DNA of 6,386 bases, taken from Bacteriovoracaceae bacterium UBA2394. GTDB taxonomy: Bacteria; Bdellovibrionota; UBA2394. The stretch lies in the NCBI GenBank assembly GCA_002343335.1, contig DDSI01000082.1:1-6386 (forward strand). The letters are read 5' to 3'. Under the pieces are notes generated by a model that ran no database searches, had not been told where the DNA came from, and was given only the letters and a program-made list of their open reading frames with translations. How positions within the stretch are numbered: position 1 is the stretch's first letter; each line of letters begins with the position of its first letter. Both the position numbers and the translations under genes were made by a program. Below, piece after piece: positions 1-6,101 of the stretch.

Positions 1-171
<171 letters not shown>

Positions 172-207
172 CCGAGGGAATTTCTTTCAGTTTCCAGAAT
201 CCGACCT

Positions 208-224
208 TTTCCCCTTACGGGAAA
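208..224 (+). terminator. Weak hairpin after ahcY, possible terminator
   Basis: A 6-bp perfect stem (TTTCCC / GGGAAA) with a 5-nt loop lies 37 bp after the ahcY stop. It lacks a following T-run, so as an intrinsic terminator it is weak. It could instead be an incidental structure in the leader of the next gene. Confidence 0.25.
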
Positions 225-286
225 TTGAGAGTCAGGCTATACGCTTGCCCGTCCCTCAATAAAAACACCCTTTAGGAGAAATTAGA

Positions 287-757
287 ATGAAGAAATTTTT
301 ATCATTGATTGTTGTCTCTGCGGCCTTTGCGGCTTGCGGAGATAGCGGAGAAAAGAACCTTTTCGAAATGGATTTCAAGGCGGGCGAAGGCAAAGCAGCG
401 ACTTCCATCACAAAGACTGAGGCCACAGGATATTATGAAAAGGCCCAAGCATTGAACGGCAATACAGGCAAAGTTCGAATCAAGCTGGCTGAAAAAAATC
501 TCACGGTCGCGGTGAGCTGCGCCGAGAAGGATCATGTAGCCCAGGCTTCGGGTTCCGCCTCTTTGAATCGTCAAACTGGAACGGTAAATGTGACTAGCGA
601 TATCAAGGCTACCAAGAAAAAGGATAATCGCACTTGCTACGTCCAAATCGATAAGGGCGTTGAATTTAACTACGTCCTTGGCGACGCTGGCATGACGGTG
701 ACCAAAGGCGGCAGTTTCGTAGGTCTCTATACGAAGCTCTCGGACATCGAAAAATAA
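287..757 (+). CDS. Small predicted lipoprotein, unknown function
   Basis: This encodes a 156-aa protein that I do not recognise. The start ATG is supported by AGGAGA at 274-279, 7 nt upstream. Residues 1-16 form a short signal peptide: MKK, then a hydrophobic stretch ending in AFAAC. Cys17 is the likely lipidated residue, followed by the polar GDSGEKN. The lipobox has Phe at -3 rather than the usual Leu, so signal peptidase II processing is probable but not certain. If it is lipidated, the product is probably anchored in the outer or inner membrane facing the periplasm. The mature part is Lys-rich and looks beta-rich, with alternating polar and hydrophobic stretches at about 61-135. Cys78 and Cys117 could form a disulfide. 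It appears monocistronic: ahcY ends 115 bp before it and a strong terminator follows. Confidence 0.85.
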   Translation: MKKFLSLIVVSAAFAACGDSGEKNLFEMDFKAGEGKAATSITKTEATGYYEKAQALNGNTGKVRIKLAEKNLTVAVSCAEKDHVAQASGSASLNRQTGTVNVTSDIKATKKKDNRTCYVQIDKGVEFNYVLGDAGMTVTKGGSFVGLYTKLSDIEK

Positions 758-761
758 TACG

Positions 762-775
762 TTCTGAGATCAGAA
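762..775. repeat. Short inverted repeat between stop codon and terminator
   Basis: TTCTGA / TCAGAA form a perfect 6-bp inverted repeat around a 2-nt centre, 5 nt after the lipoprotein stop. As RNA it would fold as 5 bp with a 4-nt loop. It may add to 3' end stability ahead of the main terminator, or be incidental. Confidence 0.4.
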
Positions 776-783
776 TCGTTTTG

Positions 784-815
784 AAGCCGCGCTCCTTTTA
801 GGGCGCGGCTTTTTT
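784..815 (+). terminator. Strong rho-independent terminator
   Basis: A 9-bp GC-rich perfect stem (AAGCCGCGC at 784-792 with GCGCGGCTT at 803-811) is followed by a T-run through 815. The loop TCCTTTTAGG can add two inner CC/GG pairs. It lies 26 bp after the stop of the small lipoprotein gene and ends that transcription unit, separating it from the exported-protein genes downstream. Confidence 0.93.
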
Positions 816-831
816 ATTCGTTCGCAAGATC

Positions 832-845
832 CGACATAGATGTCG
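832..845. promoter_or_regulatory. Palindrome, possible operator
   Basis: CGACAT-AG-ATGTCG is a perfect 6+6 inverted repeat with a 2-nt centre. It lies between the terminator and the 936 gene, about 90 bp before that start codon. Size, symmetry and position fit a dimeric regulator's site, but no regulator or clear promoter is visible beside it, so an operator role is inference. Confidence 0.3.
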
Positions 846-898
846 CAGGAACCGCTTAAAAATCGATAAATTCACTAAGAATTTCAACACCCTAAACC

Positions 899-934
899 CC
901 CTCAAGCAGGCATAAGACTTGCTTTCTAAGAGGG
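899..934 (+). promoter_or_regulatory. Leader hairpin covering the ribosome-binding site
   Basis: CCCTC-AAGCA (899-908) can pair with TGCTT (920-924) and GAGGG (930-934). The loop is 11 nt and a 5-nt bulge (925-929) lies on the 3' side. The GAGGG arm is the only Shine-Dalgarno-like sequence before the ATG at 936 and ends 1 nt from it. The fold would therefore hide the ribosome site. Pairing is read by eye; no folding energy was calculated. Confidence 0.3.
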
Positions 935-935
935 T

Positions 936-1877
936 ATGGGAAGCTTCAGAGCTCGGGAACTTAACCCCTTCATTTCTTTGAGATCTTGTCTGGTTGTCGT
1001 GGCGATTGCGATGCTCGCAGGCTGCGGTGAAAGTTCCGGCATTCGTCGAAATGAAAACGGCACTTATAGTGTCGAAAATATTTCAGCCGGCACGCCTGAT
1101 GTGCTCAACTTAACCTTCTTCAATCGCCTGACCGATTCTGGCACCCAACAACCTGAAGTACTCGCTAGCTTAAAAGCCAACCCAACATGGGCCGAAGCGT
1201 TAGGCGACCGTTTCGCGATTCACATCGCAAGCGAACTTAGTTTTGAAGTGAAAAGACGAAATGGTCAGAATGCTTCTGAACCCTACATCACTTTTGAACT
1301 CGATCTTCCGCTCTCCGTAAACACTACGACATTCAGCCGCCTCCATGATAAAAATTTTTGGATCACGTATCTCGACACGAAGACCGACACACCGACCGAG
1401 CGAAAAAGCAGCGAAGCCCGCACTCCCATTAGCCTAAATAGTGCGAGCTCTTATCCTCCTGTATCGCAGCGACTGGAAATCGCTTGGTGCCTTCCAGGAG
1501 GGATCGATTACGGATTGCGATGGAAGCGCGATGCTCAAGCCACAGAACCCATGAATTTAGTACTTGGCTCAGCGAACGGAGCTCAATTTCAAACAACTTT
1601 CTCGGATTCCGGTCTCTGGAGACCGAAAAAGAGTGAAGCTCTTTGGACGACCCTTTTCACCGCGGCGGAATTGAGTGCCGCCAATCAAATCGATGCAGGC
1701 TCGGGAACTTATGGCTCCGCAGAAAAGAATGTGCCGATGACATTTTATCGTACGGCCACTTTGAAAACCCTCACTCTTCAAAATGGCGGGTCGGTCATGA
1801 AAATTCCCGCTCAAGTCTATGTGGTCCTCGACGCTGAAAACTGGCCCGTCGTTTATCAAGGCGGAACTTGTCCATGA
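936..1877 (+). CDS. Predicted lipoprotein, unknown function (313 aa)
   Basis: I do not recognise this family. The N-terminus carries a lipoprotein signal: Arg-rich start, hydrophobic LVVVAIAMLAGC, lipobox LAGC with Cys30 as the acyl-Cys, then GESSG. The +2 residue is Gly, not the Asp that causes inner-membrane retention in Escherichia coli. The start is uncertain. ATG 936 has GAGGG only 1 nt away, while TTG 978 would give a more typical 15-residue signal (MRSCLVVVAIAMLAGC) but has no clear ribosome site. The mature protein is rich in Thr, Ser and aromatics and looks mainly beta. Examples are the stretch about 95-150 (FAIHIASELSFEVKRR, ITFELDLPLSV) and a beta-rich C-terminus ending PAQVYVVLDAENWPVVY. 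Cys185 and Cys312 are the only cysteines of the mature chain besides Cys30 and might pair. Its stop overlaps the next gene's ATG as ATGA, so the two are probably co-translated and may act together. Confidence 0.82.
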   Translation: MGSFRARELNPFISLRSCLVVVAIAMLAGCGESSGIRRNENGTYSVENISAGTPDVLNLTFFNRLTDSGTQQPEVLASLKANPTWAEALGDRFAIHIASELSFEVKRRNGQNASEPYITFELDLPLSVNTTTFSRLHDKNFWITYLDTKTDTPTERKSSEARTPISLNSASSYPPVSQRLEIAWCLPGGIDYGLRWKRDAQATEPMNLVLGSANGAQFQTTFSDSGLWRPKKSEALWTTLFTAAELSAANQIDAGSGTYGSAEKNVPMTFYRTATLKTLTLQNGGSVMKIPAQVYVVLDAENWPVVYQGGTCP

Positions 1878-2545
1878 AAATATCTTTAGCTTTTTTAAGT
1901 GGTCTCATCCTTCTGATCACCCAAACGGAGGCGCAACCGCTTCGCCCCACTTCGCGACCCGCTGGCGCCGCCGAATTAGGCCCGGGAGAAACTCTCCGTC
2001 ACCCCACGCTTTTCATCATCTGCCCATCATCTGACACACTGACGAACGCTCTCAAAGTCATCTATGCTTCCGCTGAATCGCAAGAGAAAGTCCGCATCAA
2101 AAAGAAAGATGGCTCTCAACTCGATCCAGATATCTCCAAGGAGATCATTCAAATTCTAAAACCCAAAGAATCCGAAAATGCGGAGACTTCCAAAATTTCG
2201 CTGGTGACCCCTATCGTCTCGATGGGAAAGAGTGCCGGTTCGCGAGAAACGTACTCGGCAGATCCCCAAGGATTTACTCAATTGGAAGATCAATCTCAGA
2301 ATATTTTCTACGGCCTTTCTTTGATGAATGAAGACGGAACGGAAATTGATCTCACAAAATCCGTACTGGCTTCGCTTGCCATGCATCTCGAGCCTCCAGA
2401 ACATTGCACGATTATTGGACGCTGCACTGAAGCTGGCTCTGAAACCCCTGCCTTTAAGGTGCTCGCATCGCGAATGAATCTTGATGAAGAATTTCGAAAA
2501 TCTCTCGCTCAGTTAAAATCGAAACTCTCCGCTTCTATCCGGTGA
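1874..2545 (+). CDS. Secreted protein, unknown function (223 aa)
   Basis: This encodes a 223-aa protein of no family I recognise. I chose ATG 1874 over an in-frame TTG at 1868. The ATG overlaps the upstream TGA as ATGA, has GGCGGA 8 nt before it, and gives a standard signal peptide: MKIS, hydrophobic core to about residue 16, cleavage after TEA at residue 20. The mature N-terminus is Pro/Arg-rich (QPLRPTSRPAG). It is followed by a short hydrophobic strand HPTLFIIC at 43-50, a Lys-rich charged section at 72-105, and a helical C-terminus from about 203 (LDEEFRKSLAQLKSKL). Cysteines are at 50, 178 and 184. The product is probably periplasmic or exported. The overlap with the lipoprotein gene implies one transcript, coupled translation and perhaps a lipoprotein/partner pair; that partnership is inference. 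Confidence 0.85.
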   Translation: MKISLAFLSGLILLITQTEAQPLRPTSRPAGAAELGPGETLRHPTLFIICPSSDTLTNALKVIYASAESQEKVRIKKKDGSQLDPDISKEIIQILKPKESENAETSKISLVTPIVSMGKSAGSRETYSADPQGFTQLEDQSQNIFYGLSLMNEDGTEIDLTKSVLASLAMHLEPPEHCTIIGRCTEAGSETPAFKVLASRMNLDEEFRKSLAQLKSKLSASIR

Positions 2546-2603
2546 GGGTCTTTGCCCTTAAGTGCAATAGAGAAAAATAGAAGCGCGCGTATAGTTACCT
2601 TCC

Positions 2604-3452
2604 ATGAAGTCGGGTGTGATTTGGAGGGCGAATTTTGGCATTATTCTTATTCTTGCAATTTTAACCACGGAAGCCTCTCAGGCTTGTGCCGAGAACATAG
2701 TTGATCTCACGACGAAGTATAAAGGCCCGGATCGAATCTCAGCCGCGGTAGGAGTCTTATCCCAAAGTCAAAGTTCCGATTCCCATCGTCAACAAAGCTT
2801 ACTCGTCGATTCACTTCGAAATGGTTTAGTCACTCGCACGGAGGCTTACGCCCTCATTTCTCAAATCTCTTATGAAAATCGAAGGCTCTTAGAAGACATA
2901 TTCGTTGAAGCAATTCAGGCAAAGGATCCCCTCCTATCTCTCAACAGTTTGAAACATTTCTTTGAGCTTCTTCGATCCAATCCGCAACCTCGTCGAGCGT
3001 CTGCAAAGAGGGAACTTCGACATTTGGAGGCTCTGCTTTACGAAGTGGCCACGTGGGTAGAGGAATTTAGTCGTGATGGCGACCGCAAGGATCCTCGCCT
3101 CAATCGAATTCCTGAGGCCTACACAATTGTCCGCAATCTGCTTCGCTGGTTTCAAAAAGGAAATTCAAAAGCCGATCTTAAAGGAGCGGAGGAAATCACA
3201 CGAAGTTTTGCGACTCTTATTGCTATCCCCCTACAGGGTCTCCGATGCGTTCAAGCGGATACCGGCGAACCCTGCCGAATCGCTCGCTTTGATTTTCCCT
3301 GTGATTCCGAGCCTCGAGATCCACGACTAAGAGTTTTACCAGTGCGCCATCTTCGACCTCAGAATCTCTGTGAAAAATGGAGACAAAACATCTCACGGGC
3401 CCTTGTGGATTTAGATCAAAAATTTGCAACCCTGCTGCAAGTTAGGATCTAG
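2604..3452 (+). CDS. Secreted helical protein, unknown function (282 aa)
   Basis: This encodes a 282-aa protein that I do not recognise. The signal peptide spans residues 1-29: positive MKSGVIWRAN, hydrophobic FGIILILAIL, and an Ala-Cys-Ala cleavage site before ENIVD. The rest looks almost wholly alpha-helical, with amphipathic segments at about 63-128, 134-157 and 171-210, which suggests a helical bundle or helical repeat. The C-terminal part has four cysteines (215, 224, 233, 256), enough for two disulfides in the periplasm, and is Arg-rich. The ribosome site before ATG 2604 is poor. A TATAGT at 2590-2595 resembles a -10 box without a matching -35. The gene lies 58 bp after the coupled pair and may share its transcript. 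Its last 11 bases overlap the 3' end of the convergent zinc-ribbon gene. Confidence 0.84.
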   Translation: MKSGVIWRANFGIILILAILTTEASQACAENIVDLTTKYKGPDRISAAVGVLSQSQSSDSHRQQSLLVDSLRNGLVTRTEAYALISQISYENRRLLEDIFVEAIQAKDPLLSLNSLKHFFELLRSNPQPRRASAKRELRHLEALLYEVATWVEEFSRDGDRKDPRLNRIPEAYTIVRNLLRWFQKGNSKADLKGAEEITRSFATLIAIPLQGLRCVQADTGEPCRIARFDFPCDSEPRDPRLRVLPVRHLRPQNLCEKWRQNISRALVDLDQKFATLLQVRI

Positions 3453-3837
3453 CTTGGGAGATGGGCATTAGACGCAACATCGTTCGACATTTGGGACAAA
3501 TTTCCTCATGAGGCCAACTCACTTCCGATCGGGACAGAAAAACGATTGGAGCGGCACACTTGGGACAAGAGTAGGCGCGCTCGAGATAGATACGATCCCT
3601 TCGATAGAGAATGTAGAAAATCACAAAGCCTCCGATCAAAAACAAAGGCACTAAGACGAAATGAACTATGGGAAAGAAAAGCGTCACGAAGGCCAGGCCC
3701 CAAGAAATTCCAGCAGCTTTTGCGGCCCTTTTTCGCCGTTCCTGGACATTTAACTGAAGGACCGCAACTTCCATTGAGCCCGTCCTTCCCGACAGTTCTT
3801 CAATATGAATGGAAAGAGGGGTTCCCATTTCGGACAT
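3442..3837 (-). CDS. Small membrane protein with C-terminal zinc ribbon
   Basis: This encodes a 131-aa protein. The start is ATG 3837, with GGAAGG (CCTTCC on the plus strand at 3844-3849) 6 nt upstream. An in-frame TTG at 3861 would add eight residues but would place this ribosome site inside the gene. A polar N-terminus (1-40) ends in the basic ERRKRAAK. Residues about 44-78 form a long hydrophobic stretch, probably two membrane helices, closed by YRRDR. The tail has CPKC (91-94) and CPKC (114-117), a four-Cys zinc ribbon. The basic residues on both sides suggest that both ends face the cytoplasm. A role in binding a protein or nucleic acid at the inner membrane is possible, but I cannot name one. 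It ends tail to tail with the helical secreted gene. Confidence 0.85.
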   Translation of the reverse strand: MSEMGTPLSIHIEELSGRTGSMEVAVLQLNVQERRKRAAKAAGISWGLAFVTLFFPIVHFVLVPLFLIGGFVIFYILYRRDRIYLERAYSCPKCAAPIVFLSRSEVSWPHEEICPKCRTMLRLMPISQARS

Positions 3838-3977
3838 GAATTTCCTTCCTTTATGTCGCAAACCCTAACTGACCTCGGACATTTTTGACTCGAGATTTAT
3901 ACAGAACCAGCAAAACAGGGCCTAAAAGCGACATTTTCTGGGCATGAAAAATGCATCGCTATTGAACGGGTGGTACG
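3838..3977. promoter_or_regulatory. Divergent intergenic region with candidate promoters
   Basis: This 140-bp region must drive the zinc-ribbon gene leftward and the beta-helix gene rightward. On the minus strand TATAAA (plus 3896-3901) is a fair -10 box 58 bp from the start codon. On the plus strand the overlapping TATACA (3898-3903) is a possible -10. No good -35 sits 16-18 nt from either. The heptamer ATGTCGC occurs at 3853-3859 and inverted at 3928-3934, flanking the -10 boxes. The same heptamer is in the 832-845 palindrome. Confidence 0.35.
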
Positions 3978-5465
3978 ATGACAGCTCGCTCTTTAAAAAC
4001 CTCATTTTTCCTTATATTTTTTTCAGCCTTCAATTTATCCGCGGAAACCATGCGGTTGAAGAATGGAGATAGCCTGCAATCGATCGTCGATGGAGCGGAG
4101 TACATTCTAGAACCGGGCAATTATAAAATTTCTCCAAAGGTCATTCGTAAATCTCTCACTCTTCGTGCGGCCGATTCAACGAGACGCCCCACCATTGAAT
4201 TTCCAGATGCTTGGCCTGAGGGAAAAGCTCGACCGACTTTGCAATGCTACGGCGACTGCCGATTTGAAGATTTAAATATCAAAGGAGGCGAACGAGTCAT
4301 TGCGGTGGAAAGTCGCTCCGGCGGAACTTTGTTCGCACAGGATATCCACATGGACGGCGGAGGCTTTTGGCGCGGTTGGGGCGGCGAAGATGTAAGACTT
4401 TATCGCGTCGTCAGCACAGGCGTTCCTTATGCCTACATGTTTTCAAATTTCAACGAACAGGTCAGAAACCTCGTGATTGATAATCGAGGAGTCTCCACGC
4501 CCATCCGACAAGGAAAGAGAGAGGCAGCAATTCGTCTGATGAATATCGATGAAGGAGTGCTGATCGGTCTCAAAACTATTGCCCACCTAAATGATGGTCG
4601 ACCTTGGAAACAGGATGTACAATTTCGACCCACTTCCAATTATTTCGAAGTCATCAATTGTGATTTTGGAATAGTAGATATTGGCGATATCGCAATTCGA
4701 ACGCCTCCTCTTAAAGTGAAGAAGGTAAAGTTCATCGATTCGCGTATCAAACAAGCTCATAAGGTTCCGGGTGCTGGTGAAGTTATTTATGTGAATACTT
4801 ACGTCGATGGAAATTTAAAAGGCGGCGGACAGACGGGCAATGACGAAGACGACATTAAAGAAGAACCTTTGCCTCCCGCTCCCCCTCCGACGGGAGAGCT
4901 TAATTTATTTCTCGTCGATTCCAATACAGGCGAGGTTATCACCCCTCTAAAGGGCAACATGGATTTGAAATGGGATGAGCTAGAACAGACGAGCGTGAGC
5001 ATTGCAGCCATGAGTGAAGGCCAAGTGAAGAGTGTTCGATTTGAGTATAATGGCAAAACCGCGCGCATCGAGAATTCTAAACCCTTCTCATTCTTAGGCG
5101 ATACAAATGGAGTCTACAATGTATGGACGCCCGATGCCGGGGTGCATGCAATTGAAGCGATAGGATTTTCTGATCTAAATGCCAAAGGCTCTAACATTGC
5201 AACTGCATCGGCGAACGTGAATGTTGTGAAAAACGTTCTGGATTCGATGCCTGAACCGGATGTTACGAACAAGAGCTCTGTGGATCCCTCGAATTCAAAT
5301 CCCATTTTTGGAAATGAAGAGCCTGAAGGTGGCTCGAATCCATCCTGCTCGCTCGATACACGTGCCTCGGGGAATTCATTGGATCTAATCCTCCTAGCAT
5401 TTACACTTCTACTCTCGATACGATTTCGCCGAACATTCCATAAGAATTTCAACCCCCTACCTTAG
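3978..5465 (+). CDS. Exported beta-helix / Ig-like protein with C-terminal anchor-like tail
   Basis: This encodes a 495-aa protein. The start ATG has a moderate GGGTGG upstream, and the signal peptide covers 1-22 with cleavage after LSA. Residues about 25-280 look like a right-handed parallel beta-helix of the pectate-lyase-like fold. They open with an NGDSLQSIVDGAEYILEPGNY rung and repeat short strands such as LTLRAAD, FEDLNIKGG and VKKVKFIDSRI. I see no clear catalytic set, so polysaccharide lyase or binding activity is only possible. An acidic, Pro-rich linker (288-305) leads to an Ig-like domain (about 307-417) with the recognisable pattern SVRFEYNGK, then PFSFLGDTNGVYNVWTPDAG, seen in many multidomain exported proteins. 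A Ser/Asn/Pro-rich stalk follows. The end has Cys457, a hydrophobic helix 467-480 and Arg482/484/485. This resembles a MYXO-CTERM or GlyGly-CTERM sorting tail, suggesting surface anchoring. A gene 40 bp downstream may be co-transcribed. Confidence 0.88.
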   Translation: MTARSLKTSFFLIFFSAFNLSAETMRLKNGDSLQSIVDGAEYILEPGNYKISPKVIRKSLTLRAADSTRRPTIEFPDAWPEGKARPTLQCYGDCRFEDLNIKGGERVIAVESRSGGTLFAQDIHMDGGGFWRGWGGEDVRLYRVVSTGVPYAYMFSNFNEQVRNLVIDNRGVSTPIRQGKREAAIRLMNIDEGVLIGLKTIAHLNDGRPWKQDVQFRPTSNYFEVINCDFGIVDIGDIAIRTPPLKVKKVKFIDSRIKQAHKVPGAGEVIYVNTYVDGNLKGGGQTGNDEDDIKEEPLPPAPPPTGELNLFLVDSNTGEVITPLKGNMDLKWDELEQTSVSIAAMSEGQVKSVRFEYNGKTARIENSKPFSFLGDTNGVYNVWTPDAGVHAIEAIGFSDLNAKGSNIATASANVNVVKNVLDSMPEPDVTNKSSVDPSNSNPIFGNEEPEGGSNPSCSLDTRASGNSLDLILLAFTLLLSIRFRRTFHKNFNPLP

Positions 5466-5505
5466 GGTACTTGTGCTCAGTGATAACTCGTCTAGAAGAG
5501 CGCTC

Positions 5506-5835
5506 ATGCGTAGGCCAGGTCCGTGGATTTTTTTTGCCATTTTCTTTGTACTCATAGCTTTTTCAAAGTCTGTGCGCGCACTCAATTCCTACGAACGAAG
5601 TTACCGAAAATCGCTGTGTGTTGGACTCCTGTTGTCTTTTGTGGGCTCTTGGAACCTTCGAAATTCAGGACCTACTCTTGGCGAACCCACGATGCCTGCA
5701 AATGAAATAAATTCTCGCTCTTATGCGGGTGGACTGGAACCGATTTCTGTCCTGACGGTGAATAGTCCGCTACTCATTCAAGGCGCTCCACCGCGGTCCA
5801 TTGCCAAAGCGGAAAATGCGCTTCCAAGTCCTTAA
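5506..5835 (+). CDS. Small exported or membrane-anchored orphan (109 aa)
   Basis: I do not recognise this protein. I prefer ATG 5506, with the purine-rich AGAAGAG upstream, to an in-frame GTG at 5473, which would add eleven polar residues before the signal. The N-terminus is a strong signal peptide or anchor: MRRPGP, then a Phe-rich hydrophobic core at 8-20, with possible cleavage after VRA at residue 26. A second weakly hydrophobic stretch lies at about 37-49 (LCVGLLLSFVGSW). The rest is Pro/Ser/Asn-rich and probably unstructured, ending NALPSP. A T8 run (5528-5535) lies within the hydrophobic core codons. The 40-bp gap to the beta-helix gene suggests one transcript. With no homologue recalled, I treat it as a probable gene of unknown role. 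Confidence 0.6.
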   Translation: MRRPGPWIFFAIFFVLIAFSKSVRALNSYERSYRKSLCVGLLLSFVGSWNLRNSGPTLGEPTMPANEINSRSYAGGLEPISVLTVNSPLLIQGAPPRSIAKAENALPSP

Positions 5836-5868
5836 AAAAGGCGACGGCGCGAGCCTATTTTCTCGCGC
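5834..5868 (-). terminator. Hairpin terminator overlapping the DUF2892 stop codon
   Basis: Read on the minus strand, a perfect 7-bp stem (GCGCGAG / CTCGCGC, plus 5847-5853 with 5862-5868) encloses an 8-nt loop. The loop holds the TAG of the DUF2892 gene. Seven bases later comes T6 (plus-strand A-run 5834-5839). The gap between stem and T-run makes it a moderate terminator. The plus-strand reading has no T-run, so the gene at 5506 gains little from it. Confidence 0.55.
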
Positions 5869-6043
5869 AGGTGTTGATACCTAATAATGCATACGGCGGG
5901 CACCAACCCATAAGACCTGTGGCCAAAGGAATAATTCCCAGTAAGAACCACGGATTTTGAGGACCTACAAATGCGAGAGACATAATGCCCAGTCCAAGCG
6001 CAATGCGCACGATTCGTTCGATAGGATGAATATTTTTAGTCAT
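5855..6043 (-). CDS. DUF2892 (YgaP-type transmembrane) protein
   Basis: This encodes a 62-aa inner-membrane protein of the DUF2892 family, which matches the transmembrane part of YgaP-type proteins. The family pattern is plain: NIHPIERIVRIALGLG at the start, a first helix at about 12-27, a PQNPW turn, a second helix at about 31-47, then the hallmark TGLMGWCPPYALLGINTC. Cys48 and Cys59 are the conserved cysteines of this end. In YgaP the module follows a rhodanese domain; here it stands alone at full length, as is common. Its function is not established; links to sulfur or thiol handling come from the fused forms. The start is firm: AAAGGA lies 7 nt upstream (plus 6051-6056), with a good promoter beyond. 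It is monocistronic and convergent with the 109-aa gene. Confidence 0.93.
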   Translation of the reverse strand: MTKNIHPIERIVRIALGLGIMSLAFVGPQNPWFLLGIIPLATGLMGWCPPYALLGINTCARK

Positions 6044-6072
6044 AACCCAATCCTTTCCACTTTATTGTGTTG

Positions 6073-6101
6073 ATTCTAACGAACAAAAAACATCTCAACA
6101 A
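6073..6101 (-). promoter_or_regulatory. Sigma-70-type promoter of the DUF2892 gene
   Basis: On the minus strand, -35 TTGTTG (plus 6096-6101) and -10 TAGAAT (plus 6073-6078, five of six consensus bases) are separated by exactly 17 nt. Transcription would begin near 6066, giving a leader of about 23 nt that contains the AAAGGA ribosome site. Confidence 0.6.

Noticed and set aside
225..243. TTGAGA and TATACG as a promoter for the 287 lipoprotein
   Set aside because: The boxes are only 7 nt apart and no alternative pair gave 16-18 nt spacing. A promoter must exist, but I cannot place it.
3859..3861. TTG start for the zinc-ribbon gene
   Set aside because: The strong GGAAGG site lies downstream of this TTG and is correctly spaced for the ATG at 3837.
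3885..3903. TTGACT and TATACA as a promoter for the beta-helix gene
   Set aside because: The -35-like box is strong but the spacing is only 7 nt. TATACA was kept only as a possible -10.
3944..4072. Short open frame beginning ATGAAAAATGCATCG before the beta-helix gene
   Set aside because: It runs out of frame into the beta-helix gene, has no Shine-Dalgarno sequence, and its protein only mirrors the T-rich signal-peptide codons in another frame.
5523..5705. Alternative frame inside the 109-aa gene, considered as evidence of a frameshift
   Set aside because: The chosen frame runs unbroken from a good signal peptide to a stop just before the convergent terminator. The other frame has no upstream ribosome site.
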